From NCBI GenBank assembly GCA_963556145.1, contig OY744465.1, positions 3,224,001 through 3,288,000 on the forward strand: a stretch of DNA of 64,000 bases, in the 5' to 3' direction. Made by a program: the position numbers and the translations under genes. Under the pieces are notes generated by a model. The model was not told the DNA's origin. It did no database searches and saw nothing but the letters and a program-made list of their open reading frames with translations. Source of the DNA: Hygrocybe punicea (taxonomy: Eukaryota > Basidiomycota > Agaricomycetes > Agaricales > Hygrophoraceae). Below, piece by piece: positions 44,018 to 55,347 of this stretch; position 1 is the first letter of the stretch; each line of letters starts with the position of its first letter.

Positions 44018-45199
44018 AACTTGTTTAGTGGGCCAGTGCTGCGCATGGCATGAACGAGTTCTTTTTTCCCTCTCCCCATTTCCATGATGAAGTCAACAAT
44101 AACATTAAATTGCATAAAGCATGTTACATATGGTATAAGACATATAGCATATGTTGTACAGTACCAATTGCTCTGATATGCTTATCTCTCACCTCAGCAA
44201 CATAAACAGTATAAAAAATAAAACTACATAGAGTGTTTTGAGTCTTCATCAACCTCCATGCTTACTGTCATGTCTTTTGTGCTGCATCATTATGCAATAT
44301 TCTCAGCCATTAAAGACATGTTTAGGAAGCCATAGGTTAACTACCAAACACAACTGCCTCTGAACAGTATTGACTTATATTTGCTCAACTCTACTTCTCC
44401 ATGACATTGAATGCTGCACAACAGATGATAACATGAAGACAACTATACTTCATAAGTAGGCTAATGTTACACATGATATGAACCAAGTCTTTTGTCTTTT
44501 TTTTTGCATGATTGTTATGAACATTGATAAGTGATTTTGCTTCAAATATATAATTAGCATATAAAATAATGTATATAAATGGTGATATCACATTGGATTT
44601 TATGTTTTAAGTAAAAATATCAGTACATTATCTAAGTTTAACCCATTTCTGCTTATATGGCTGATATTTCTATATATAGTGAAAGTGGTCACATGTGACT
44701 ATGACTCCTGTGATCAGCTCAAAATTTAGCATATATGATAAAAAATTGCCTGATATGGTTAGACTGGTCACATGTGACTGTTACCATTGTGATCAGCAAA
44801 AAATTTGGTATACAATATCAAAAATTACCTTATATGGTTAGACTGGTCACATGTGACTGTCACACCTTGCCCGAAATGTTTAGATTAGTCAGCAGTTCGA
44901 TTTTCAGCTAATTCCAATGAGAACTGAAGGTAGTATGAATATTTTGAATATAATTGGGAGGTAATTTGTCTTGTGTGAGACATCTCATATTTGGATACTT
45001 ATGTAAGCAACTCCAAACATGGCCCAGATTTTATGTTACATTCCAACATAAGAAGTAGAATCATATCTCTTGCCCAAAAAAAATTTCTCTATAGGCGATG
45101 CAAAAACATTAATGAATTAATTCATTAATTCATTACGAACCTTCACTGAACCAGGTCTGATAAAGAACGAGTCTTTTAATAAATTAAAAGAACTCGTAA
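44018..45199 (-). mobile_element. Complete non-autonomous Helitron-like element E6 in a hAT intron
   Basis: 3' terminus at 44018 (AACTTGTTTAGTGGGCCAG), 5' terminal hairpin at 45162-45199, minus orientation, 1182 bp. Its 5' half matches 1755-2468. It lies between the GT (44016-44017) and the rest (45200-45245) of what would be a 48-nt intron. No coding region. It gives the cleanest definition of both ends of the family. Confidence 0.85.
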
Positions 45200-46539
45200 T
45201 TTATATATATATAAATTGTCTTGTCATTGCTGAGATGTTTGTCAGATGCTTTCCTCATGTTTTGAACCTTGCATGCAAAGCTGTATTGTCTGCAATCACA
45301 AATCTTGATTATGCAGCTGAGGATGCTGCAGACTACATCCCTCCTGATACAGAATCACTAACATTCCTGGATGCTTTGAATCAAGACCCAGTAGCTGCCC
45401 TGAGATCTCTAATTCGATCTGTGAGTTTCCACAATATAATTTAATGGAAATAGTTTCTGAGATCAACATGCAGATTCGTTCCTCATCACTTCGACGTCAA
45501 TACTTTAAATCAGTGCTCGAGATCCTTAATGAACCCGATCTTCAGCTTTTATGTGACGTTGTAACCAGATGGTCATCAACATTGTTGATGATTGAACGTG
45601 CCCTTCTTCTTCACGAGGTATGTGACACCAATCAGACTTCAGAGAATATTAATAATGTTGGATAGGCAATTGAACAATTTCTTGAAAACAATGACTACGC
45701 TGATCTGCAAAAATTCAAGCTTGAACCCGAAGACTGGAAGGCTCTGGAAAAATTCCAGGAAATACTTCGAGTATCCAGTCTACACTGCATTTGTTTTCTT
45801 TATTGCTGATAACATTTTAGATTCCCCACATATTTCAACAAATGCTGTCATATGAGAAAACCCCCTCATTATCTCGTGCCATTCCTGCTTTCAATGCCAT
45901 GAAGAACATTTGGATGGAACATCAAGTTAAACATCCTGAGTCTGCTGACATTGTTCAAGATGGTTTGGACAAGTTAGATGATTATCATGACCGGATGGAT
46001 GACGTTGTAGAGGCTCCGGGCCCTCTAGACCCGAATCCTCTTCATATCCCACTTCGTCCCCATCCAGTCCCATTCACGTATCGTCGATTCCGCCCGATTC
46101 CGGTTCTCTCCGTTGATTCCGCTCCGGATTCCGCCTCCGGAATCGTTCATACTCAAGATGCGATGTCTCTAACGACCCGGAATCAGTACATATATAGTTA
46201 CATATGATATATCTTCGTTTCCCATTACTTAGTACATAGCACCATTCCTCCTCTACTCCGCTCCACTCCTCTACCATCAGTTACAGCCTTCGCTTGTAGT
46301 TCCTAGTTACTACAGCACAGGATCACTCCCAGTAGTATAAAAGATGCACCCTTATACTACAACAAAAAGATCATATCCCACCATATCATATTGCATCCCT
46401 TCAGTTCTATTTCTTAGTCCTCGCTTCATATCGTCTCATCAGTCTTCGTACTCCACTTTCTTCACTTCCCCCAGTAGACCCAGTCGTTTTGGTTAACCCA
46501 ATCGCAGTTAGAGCTGCAATTGGTAGGTACACATAGCGC

Positions 46540-47100
46540 AGTTATTGCTGCGGGGGTAGGTTGACCCAAATGACAGCTCTTGCTGTGGAAATGTGTTGGG
46601 GTAGGTTGACCCAGGTACAGCTCGTCCTGGTAAATGGCTGCAGGGTCGGTCAACCTGCTATCAGCTCTGCCATGTAGTGGGTTAACCTGGAGCAGCTATT
46701 GCTGGATACATGGGTTGACCCAGGGCCAGCAGTTCTTGGAATGTAGGTTGACCTGGCTCCAGCTATTGCTGCAGGATCGGGTTACCCGGGTCACAGCTCT
46801 TGCTGCAGCACCAGGTTGACCAGGGTCCAGCTATTGCTGGAGCACTGGGTTGACCTGGGTCCAGCTATTGCTGTGGGGTAGGTTGACCTGGCTCCAGGTA
46901 TTGCTGCAGGATTGGGTTGACCAGGTCGCAGCTCTTGCTGCAGGGCCCAGTTCACCTGTGTGCAGCTATTTCTGCAGCACCGGGTTGACCTGGGTCCAGC
47001 AATTGTTGCGGGGCAGGTTGACCTGGCTCCAGCTCTTGCTGCAAGATTGGGTTGACCGAGGGCCAGCCACTGCTGCAATGTGGGTGCATGTTGGTCCGCA
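46540..47100. repeat. 43-bp minisatellite, left arm
   Basis: Units of GGTTGACCTGGCTCCAGC and TATTGCTGCAGGATCGG. Open frames across it are artefacts. Confidence 0.9.
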
Positions 47101-47559
47101 GGATTCAGCCACATCCCTGTCTGCCGGCACATATTTAATGTTGACAACACTGATGGCGCTTACACCAGCTGAAGCCATTGTTTGTTGAGAAACTGCCATT
47201 TCAATAATCAGAATCTTTCTGTCTGTACATCACATATATGTCCCATGTAATATCATTTGAAATTCAATTACTACATGCACAGGCAATAGCAACAATACAA
47301 AATTCTTCTTTTGCAACTGCCCAATATCTCATCCTTAGCCTCAGCTTGTACAGACACTCATTATGCCCAATCACAATCTTTACCAACCTCAGAACCCACC
47401 CGACTTGGAATATTGTGCTTTTTATTTAATCTTACTCAATTCCCAATTTGAATCTATATCACCTCATTACTCCTTAAAATGGAAATATAAATTTAATGAC
47501 TATTCTATCCAGATACATAATTACACTACCAAGGGCAGGAGGCAGGTGGGAGGAAGGTA

Positions 47560-48110
47560 GGTGGGTGTGGAGTGGGAGGAAGGTGGCAGTGGCAGTGGCA
47601 GGTGGGAGTGGGAGTGGGAATGGGAATGGGACAAGGTGTAAGGAGGGGGGGGAGGAGGGAAGGGCAGCGGGGAGAGGGAGAGGGAGAGGGAGAGAGAGGG
47701 AAAGAGAGAGGCAGAGGCAGAGGCAGAGGCAGAGGCAGAGGGAGAGGGAGAGGGAGAGGAGAGGGAGAGGGAGAAGGAGAGGGAGAGGGAGAGGGAGGAG
47801 GAGAGGGAGGATGGGTGGGATGTACATACCTCTGTCGTTCCCATCGTCCTCGCCCTCGTCGTCTGTGTCTCCGCCGTCCTCGTCCTCATTGTCTTCGTCT
47901 TCCCCTCCACTGTCCTCGTCTTCGTCGTCTTCGTCTGCGTCTCCGCCGTCGTCGTCCCCGCCGTCCCCGTCCCTGTCGTTCCCGTTCCCATCGTTCTCGT
48001 TGTCGTTATGGTCGTCGTTGTCGTCGCCATCTGTGTCTCCATCCCCATCCTCGTCCTCATCGTCCCCTGGATGGTTTTCGTCATCCCCCTGATGGTCATC
48101 GTCATCTCTG
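47560..48110. repeat. Hexamer (GGGAGA) and GTC/CTC triplet tract, left arm
   Basis: 47640-47810 is GGGAGA/GGCAGA repeats; 47826-48110 is CGTC/CTC-rich. On the minus strand the second part encodes Asp-rich protein (DDDENDG type). The matching tract in the right arm is 49590-50110. Confidence 0.85.
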
Positions 48111-49337
48111 TCGTCCTGTCGTCCCGTCGCTATCCGTTTTCGTCCCCGTCGTCGTCCCCTGGCTGGCCATCTGCGTCCTCGTGGTCTCTGTCCTCGTCGT
48201 TGCCACTGTGGTTGTCTCGGCAATCTGTCCTGGCCGCGAGCATCCTCGTACCCGGCGTCGCGGCGTCGCGGCCTCATTTACGCCATCCTCGAGGTGGCCG
48301 TTTTCGTCCGCTTCCGTTCTGTTTGCTGGCGCATTGTGTTCTGCTGTTGGGTGTTCGGATTTGCCTGTTTGGCGTAAGGTAGCTGCAAAAGGTCAACAAT
48401 TAGCAGAGAATACAAAAAAGTTAAAGTCAGAAATTTACCTCGGGTGCTCCTCTGCACCCGTCTCCCGTTGTTGACGCGTTGTTGAAAACAACGAGTCAAA
48501 GCTTGAACTCGCGTGGGAAAGCCAACCGGCAGTTGCCGCTTTCCCAAACGGGTTCAAGTTGCCAAACATTGAAGTGTGGCTGAAGCTTTTGAATCTTCTG
48601 GCATGCACAACAATGCATGCATACCCAAAGTGAGATCCTCAAAAGATGTAAATATAGTATACCTACTCTCATGTCAATTTTTGTATTTTATTTGGCCCTG
48701 CATCAAGAGCTATTCACAATTTATTCCATTTCCTCTGCTAGAATTGGACCTTGAATGATATAACTTTGTCTTAAAAATCTGAAATTAATCTAATGAGTAC
48801 TTATTCAAGTACTCATTGTTGTACACATAAGTGCCTGGTTGTTGGTGGACCTGGACCTATGTTGCAGCGAGCAAATGCACAGAATTTTGCATTGTGGCTG
48901 ACCCATCAACCGAAGTCCAAACTGCTGCTTTACTTTGAACCTGTCATTTCTTGGCTACAACACATGTCTGGGACACCACCAAGTGCCAGGCACTGATTAT
49001 CAATACAATAGATACTTTACATAGTAGTTTCACGATTATTCTCATATTTTTCAGAGCAATATTGGTAAAGTTGCACTTTAAGGGTCTGAATTTGGCAGGG
49101 AGGTATTAATGAATCATGGATATCTATCTATGTAGGCCACAATAAAATACAAAATTTGGGGAGGATGTAGTTAGAGGCTAATTCTATCCCTACATAGTCT
49201 TAAATGTGTTACACAGTTGTTGTGCTCCATGCAATTATACTGAGAAAAGTAAGATCTTGGTGACATATAAGGCAATTCGCGCCCGTTTGGGCAATCGGCA
49301 ACCTCTGGCGTGGGTTCAAATTGTCGCGTAGTCCACG

Positions 49338-49636
49338 ATGCGTCCACGAGAACGACGACGGCAACAACATCAAGTAGAAGGTAAGTACAATTCTCAAAAC
49401 TTACTATCTATTACTATGCTAACTCATAATGTTATTTTTATGTAGAAGTTGCTCACTGCTGCGCCGAGAATGCCCCGCAACAGGCCACGTCACGTCAAAA
49501 TCCAACTCAAGGGCTGAAACGACGGATAGCAGGCAACGACGACGACAAAGACGACAAGCGCAGAGACGGCCAGCCAGTTGACGACAACGGGACAGAGAGG
49601 GATAGCGACGGGACGACAGGACGATGGAGACGATGA
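49338..49636 (+). CDS. Short spliced frame in the foldback core
   Basis: ATG at 49338, exon 49338-49380, GT-AG intron 49381-49445 (CTAAC branch-like motif), exon 49446-49636, TGA; 77 residues starting MRPRERRRQQHQ. It is basic, then Asp/Gly-rich. The opposite arm has a diverged counterpart on the minus strand (48547 to about 48278) with a similar intron (GTAAAT...TTGCAG). Function unknown. A longer isoform reading into the Asp-rich array is possible, since other frames stay open to 50174. Confidence 0.4.
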
Positions 49637-50599
49637 CGACCATCCAGGGGACGATGAAAACCATCCAGGGGACGACGAGGACGAGGACGGGGATGGAGAC
49701 ACGGATGGCGACGACAACGATGACCATAACGACAATGAGAACGATGGGAATGGGAATGACAGGGACGGGGATGGCAGGGACGACGACGGCGGAGACGCAG
49801 ACGAAGACGACGAAGACGAGGACAGCGGAGGGGAAGACGAAGACAACGAGGACGAGGACAGCAGAGACACAGACGACGAGGGCGAGGACGATGGGAACGA
49901 CAGAGGTATGTACATCCCACCCATCCTCCCTCTCCTCCTCCCTCTCCCTCTCCCTCTGCCTCTGCCTCTGCCTCTGCCTCTGCCTCTGCCTCTCTCTTTC
50001 CCTCTCTCTCCCTCTCCCTCTCCCTCTCCCCGCTGCCCTTCCCTCCTCCCCCCCCTCCTTACACCTTGTCCCATTCCCATTCCCACTCCCACTCCCACCT
50101 GCCACTGCCACTGCCACCTTCCTCCCACTCCACACCCACCTACCTTCCTCCCACCTGCCTCCTGCCCTTGGTAGTGTAATTATGTATCTGGATAGAATAG
50201 TCATTAAATTTATATTTCCATTTTAAGGAGTAATGAGGTGATATAGATTCAAATTGGGAATTGAGTAAGATTAAATAAAAAGCACAATATTCCAAGTCGG
50301 GTGGGTTCTGAGGTTGGTAAAGATTGTGATTGGGCATAATGAGTGTCTGTACAAGCTGAGGCTAAGGATGAGATATTGGGCAGTTGCAAAAGAAGAATTT
50401 TGTATTGTTGCTATTGCCTGTGCATGTAGTAATTGAATTTCAAATGATATTACATGGGACATATATGTGATGTACAGACAGAGAGATTCTGATTATTGAA
50501 ATGGCAGTTTCTCAACAAACAATGGCTTCAGCTGGTGTAAGCGCCATCAGTGTTGTCAACATTAAATATGTGCCGGCAGACAGGGATGTGGCTGAATCC

Positions 50600-51960
50600 T
50601 GCGGACCAACATGCACCCACATTGCAGCAGTGGCTGGCCCTCGGTCAACCCAATCTTGCAGCAAGAGCTGGAGCCAGGTCAACCTGCCCCGCAACAATTG
50701 CTGGACCCAGGTCAACCCGGTGCTGCAGCAAGAGCTGTGACCCGGTCAAGCTGATCCTGCACCAATAGCTGGAGCCAGGTTAACCTACCCCGCAGCAGGA
50801 GCTGGACCCAGGTCAACCCGGTGCTGCGGCAAGAGCTGCAACCTGGTCAACCTGATCCTGCAGCAATACCTGGAGCCAGGTCAACCTACCCCACAGCAAC
50901 AGCTGGAGCCAGGTCAACCCGGTGCTGCGGCAAGAGCTGCGACCCGGTCAAGCTGATCCTGCACCAATAGCTGGAGCAAGGTCAACCTACCCCACAGCAA
51001 TTGCTGGACCCAGGTCAACCCGGTGCTGCAGCAAGAGCTGCGACCCGGTCAAGCTGATCCTGCACCAATAGCTGGAGCCAGGTCAACCTACCCCGCAGCA
51101 GGAGCTAGACCCAGGTCAACCCAGTGCTACAGCAATAGCTGGACCCAGGTCAACCCGGTGCTGCGACAAGAGCTGCGACCCGGTCAAGCTGATCCTTCAC
51201 CAATAGCTGGACCCAGGTCAACCTACCCCGCAGCAATAGCTGCATGCAGGTCAACCGAGCACTGCAGGAAGAGCTGTGACCTGGTCAACCTGATCCTGCA
51301 GCAATACCTGGAGCCAGGTCAACCTACCCCACAGCAACAGCTGGAGCCAGGTCAACCTACCCCACAGCAATAGCTGGAGCCAGGTCAACCCGGTGCTGTG
51401 GCAAGAGCTGCAACCTGGTCAACCTGATCCTGCAGCAATAGCTGGACCCAGGTCAACCTACCCCGCAGTAGGAGCTGGACCCAGGTCAACCCAGTGCTAC
51501 AGCAATATCTGGACCTGGGTCAACCCGGTGCTGCAGAAATAGCTGCACACAGGTGAACTGGGCCCTGCAGCAGGAGCTGCGACCTGGTCAACCCAATCCT
51601 GCAGCAATACCTGGAGCCAGGTCAACCTACCCCACAGCAATAGCTGGACCCAGGTCAACCCAGTGCTCCAGCAATAGCTGGACCCTGGTCAACCTGGTGC
51701 TGCAGTAAGAGCTGTGACCCGGGTAACCCGATCCTGCAGCAATAGCTGGAGCCAGGTCAACCTACATTCCAAGAACTGCTGGCCCTGGGTCAACCCATGT
51801 ATCCAGCAATAGCTGCTCCAGGTTAACCCACTACATGGCAGAGCTGATAGCAGGTTGACCTACCCTGCAGCCATTTACCAGGAAGAGCTGTACCTGGGTC
51901 AACCTACCCCAACACATTTCCACAGCAAGAGCTGTCATTTGGGTCAACCTACCCCCGCAG
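50600..51960. repeat. 43-bp minisatellite, right arm
   Basis: Inverse of 46540-47100 and longer, about 30 units: CCAGGTCAACCTACCCCGCAG, CAATAGCTGGAGCCAGG. Length differs from the left arm, so the arrays have changed since the arms were made equal. Confidence 0.9.
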
Positions 51961-52999
51961 CAATAACTGCGCTATGTCTACCTACCAATCGCATCTCTAA
52001 CTGCGATTGGGTTAACCAAAACGACTGGGTCTACTGCTTCCCCTCTGATCCAGAACCCTGGATTCGGGTTGGATTGACTAGACACTACAAAGACACTAAA
52101 CTCCTCTGATCACTTCTTAGCTGATCACCACTTTCGTAGATTCCCATTTCGGGTCTACAACCGAACTCGCCATCACAACGTCCCAGCCTATGTCCTTGCT
52201 ATGAGTGTGTATTTATTTATTTATCATTCTGTGCTTCTCTAACATTGTCTAGTTCTGAATCCTAATATCAAACTGTGGTTGTATGCAGGCTCACGTGAAA
52301 AGGCTGAGCAGGCCAAACAGACTTTTATAGCGCAGGTATGTGTTCACCTGTTTAAAATCATGCAGTGTTTGACTATTGGCAGCTTCGACCATACTATCGT
52401 AATGTTGAGGCTGGCAATCCACCTATAGCTGGACAACCTGCAGCTGCAACTCTGTCATGTCCTAATCCCCTCGACATTCTTGGCCTAAATCAAAATCAAA
52501 ACAACACACCCCAACACACTCTTGAAGCTGAAGTGGAACTTTATTTACATGATACACACACTGCTGAATCCCTCTTGACATTTTGGCAGGTATGAAGAAT
52601 TTGGGTATCCTACTTGTATTGTCTGAACTGAAATTCACAGGAAAACCAGCTTCGATATGCAACTCTTTTTGCTCTTGCCATGGACATATTGCCAATTCAA
52701 GCATCAGCTGTCCCATGTGAGCGAGTCTTTTCATCAAGCAAGGAGACAATGCAACAACGAAGGAGTCACATTGCACCTGATCTTATGGAGGCACTTCAAC
52801 TGCTGAAGTTCTCAATTCGGCATGGAAAAGGTTTGGATTTCACTGCAGGCACAACTTGGGAAGAAGAAGTTGAGGAGTTGGAGCGCCTGGATGAGGTTCG
52901 ACATGAAGTACCTGAAGATCACACTTTATTTATTCAAAGTCTCCTTGGATTAAATAGTGATATGTAATATAGTCATGTTATTCTATATGCTTCTCATCA

Positions 53000-54340
53000 A
53001 TGTAAATATGGATTGGATGAGGATAGGACTTTAGTGTCTGCATCTTCAGCCACACTAAGCATCATTGCTTGGACCAAGGGTGATAGAGGAGATGGTGGCT
53101 GGCAATTTTTTGGATTGCTGCACCTCCCCTTCATTGCTGCCATCTTCTGCTGCTGCTTCTGGTGGCCCTTGTTGCTGGCATTCTGTGAATGTGGCCAGAG
53201 GCACTGTTGCACTTTGTATGAGCTCCATGCAACCCCTCCAATACCAGATCTCAAAATGATCTTGTTCCCATCAAATGTTTCATCTGTGAAGTTCTCAGAA
53301 ATCTTGTACCTCTGGAAATGTCCTTCAAATTGTCCTGTTTGATCTGGAAGCAATCCACTCAAAAGTCCCCAAATTGGTATAACTCAGACAACTCAGACAA
53401 GCTGTCAGAGGGGAATTGGAATTGAGTAACTGGATTGTCCAAGGCGAGATCAAGTTTGAAGCTGGAATGTCTGTCAATGACATGGGCTGTTTGCATCTCA
53501 ATGATGAACAGGAAAAGGATGTCATAGATGTCATACAGGTTCTTCAATACAAAAAGCTGGAATCTTCCTTGCAAATGCAAACACAAATGGCAGTGCAGGA
53601 TCTGTTAAGGAAACTGAAGCCACTAAGTCTGTCACTCCCTCCTCTTCACTCCCTTTCCTCCCCTCTGCCCATCCAAGCTATGCTGTGTGTGGTTTGAGCC
53701 TGCTGGATAGTCATTGCAAGATCAAATTGCTCTTATCTGCCCGATCGAGTGCACGACATATCTGGTCTGGTAATGCTGATTGTTGCCTGCTTGACCAGGG
53801 GTCTTGACAACATCAATGTGTACATGTTCAGTAATATCAGCACTCCACTGGATGGCAGCACCATTTGCTTTGATGTTTGCAACGACACTTTGCATGAGCT
53901 CCAGTTTGGGAATGTGCCAATTTTCAATGGGTTGATTTCTTTTCCCCACACAAGCATGAGCATCCAGGATGGCATGTTTGTGGTCATGAAATGTATTCAG
54001 AGCAGCCTGTATCTTGTCACAGGTATGATCATCGATGACCAGTGCCTGAGCCAGGTATTGAAAATCCATCAAGGCTCAGATGGCAATGACAAAGTCATTA
54101 GATGTACAGCCAGCTATAATGCCTACAATATAATGCTCAATATTTCAATAGTCCCATCCTGTCACCTGCTTCAACTTCAAAATCCCCTCTGTAAAGTGAC
54201 GGAAACCTGTATGCAGCTGAAGCAGAGAAAAGTGGAAATCAATCTCTTCTTCACCAAGCACTTTAATGCACCACTTGGTGTCATGGTCCCAGAATTGCTT
54301 GTGCCAGTGATGAAGGGGTCGGGGTGAGAAGAATATCGAT
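53000..54340 (-). pseudogene. Plavaka-type transposase fragment (DUF6830 region)
   Basis: Minus strand: KVLGEEEIDFHFSLLQ, LHTGFRHFTEGILKLKQ, FQYLAQALVIDDHTCDKIQ, LNTFHDHKHAIL, NWHIPKLELMQSVVANI and IQWSADITEHVHIDVVKTP. This is the DUF6830-like part of Plavaka transposases. It continues in broken form to about 53000 (GLLPDQTGQFEGHFQRYKI). Frame changes are present. It is joined at 54340 to an SPT5-like fragment of the same orientation. Confidence 0.7.
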
Positions 54341-54691
54341 GGCTCAGCCAAGGGCCAGTTGGCATAGAAGAAACAACACACTGAGGCCCTTTTGCGACCA
54401 GATCTTGCACCATGAATATTTGTCCTTTGCAAGGGCCATCGAGTATGGGGACCATGTCTTTGACAGCCGCAGGTTGAACGGGCATAAGGTATTCCACTGC
54501 AAAAGCTGTAACCATGGTTCTGTCATTGCCGTTGAAGATGATATTGGCCTCCCTGGTGGCCGTTGTGTCGAGAGTAGATTGCAGTAGTGCTCCTGAAGTT
54601 CAGTTCAGTCCAGTTCAGACCCATTTTGGCTGAACTCTGAACTGAACTCCAGGTTCAGTTCAGGATTTTACGTGAACTGAACCTGAACCGC

Positions 54692-55276
54692 TGTAGAGGC
54701 TCCGGGCCGTCTGGACCCGAATCCTCTTCATATCCCACATCGTCCCCGTCCATTCCCATTCATGTATTGTCGATTCCGCCCGATTCCGGTCGTTTCCATC
54801 GATTCCGCTCCAGATTCCGCCTCCGGATTCGTTCCTACATGCACTGCAATGTCTCTAACGACCCGGAATCAGTACGTTTATAGTCATATATCATGTATCT
54901 ATGTTTCCCGTCTCCTAGTACATAGCATTCCTCCACTCCACTCCACTCCTATCAGTTACAGCCTTCGCTTGTAGTACATAGTTACTACAGCACAGGATCA
55001 CTCCCAGTAATATAAAAGATGTACCCTTATACTACAAACTATATAGAAAATACAGGTTATCGCTCCCCTTCAGTTCTATTTCTTAGTCCTCGCTTTGTAT
55101 CATCTCCATATTAGTCTTCGTACTCCACTCCCTTCACTTCCCCTCTGATCCAGAACCCTGGATTCGGGTTGGATTGACTAGACACCATAGAAAGACTAAA
55201 CTCCTCTGATCACTTCTTAGCTGATCACCACTTTCGTAGATTCCCATTCGGGTCTACAACCGAACTCGCCGTCACA
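54692..55276 (+). repeat. 5' LTR
   Basis: TGTAGAGGCTCC to CGCCGTCACA. It contains TATAAAAG at about 55010, a likely promoter TATA box. Confidence 0.9.
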
Positions 55277-55347
55277 ACTGGAGCCCACCGCGAGGAGTTT
55301 ATTTCTTTTGTCTTTTCATACCCTCCCCACCGTCGGGTTTGACTTTC

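Larger units (their letters stand above)
46472..52036. mobile_element. 5.6-kb foldback element with kilobase-scale inverted arms
   Basis: Ends CAGTAGACCCAGTCG and CGACTGGGTCTACTG, flanked by the 7-bp duplication CTTCCCC (46465-46471, 52037-52043). Each arm has, from outside in, a 43-bp minisatellite, a unique 450-nt block (47110-47560 and 50140-50590, nearly identical), a GGGAGA/CCCTCT hexamer array and an acidic triplet-rich coding stretch. The centre (48300-49440) is unique. The right minisatellite is about twice as long as the left. No transposase. Confidence 0.88.
46006..52177 (+). mobile_element. Solo LTR (about 600 bp) in the hAT gene, itself split
   Basis: It begins TGTAGAGGCTCCGGG and ends CGCCATCACA, as do the LTRs at 54692 and 59047. 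Flanked by the 4-bp duplication ACGT (46002-46005, 52178-52181); removing one copy restores the hAT reading frame (MDDVPAYVLAM). The LTR halves are 46006-46471 and 52044-52177, separated by the foldback element. Confidence 0.88.
42095..52967 (+). pseudogene. BED-finger hAT transposase, 14 exons, split by insertions
   Basis: Exons: 42095-42176, 42228-42577, 42628-43007, 43064-43337, 43389-43544, 43612-43854, 43903-44015, 45246-45420, 45474-45617, 45666-45770, 45821-46005 + 52182-52204, 52253-52335, 52383-52589, 52641-52967. All junctions are GT-AG and in frame; about 948 residues. BED finger: WTFYHKGESKKQCCIFC then LRCHLYEYHISK. RNaseH-like part: FTMDMWSDPNLTPFMAVTAH, VTLDNASNND, RCFPHVLNLACK and TRWSSTLLMIERAL. 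C-terminal hAT dimerisation: FWQENQLRYATLFALAMDIL, VPCERVFSSSKETM. One in-frame TGA at 42425-42427, unless an extra intron 42420-42496 is used. Exon 11 is broken by a solo LTR; the intron after exon 7 holds a Helitron. Terminal repeats were not found. Confidence 0.88.

Noticed and set aside
47474..50226. Frames of 190-300 codons rich in Ser/Pro, Arg/Gly or Thr/Met in the foldback arms
   Set aside because: Shadows of the hexamer and triplet tracts; mirrored frames appear in both arms because the arms are inverse copies.
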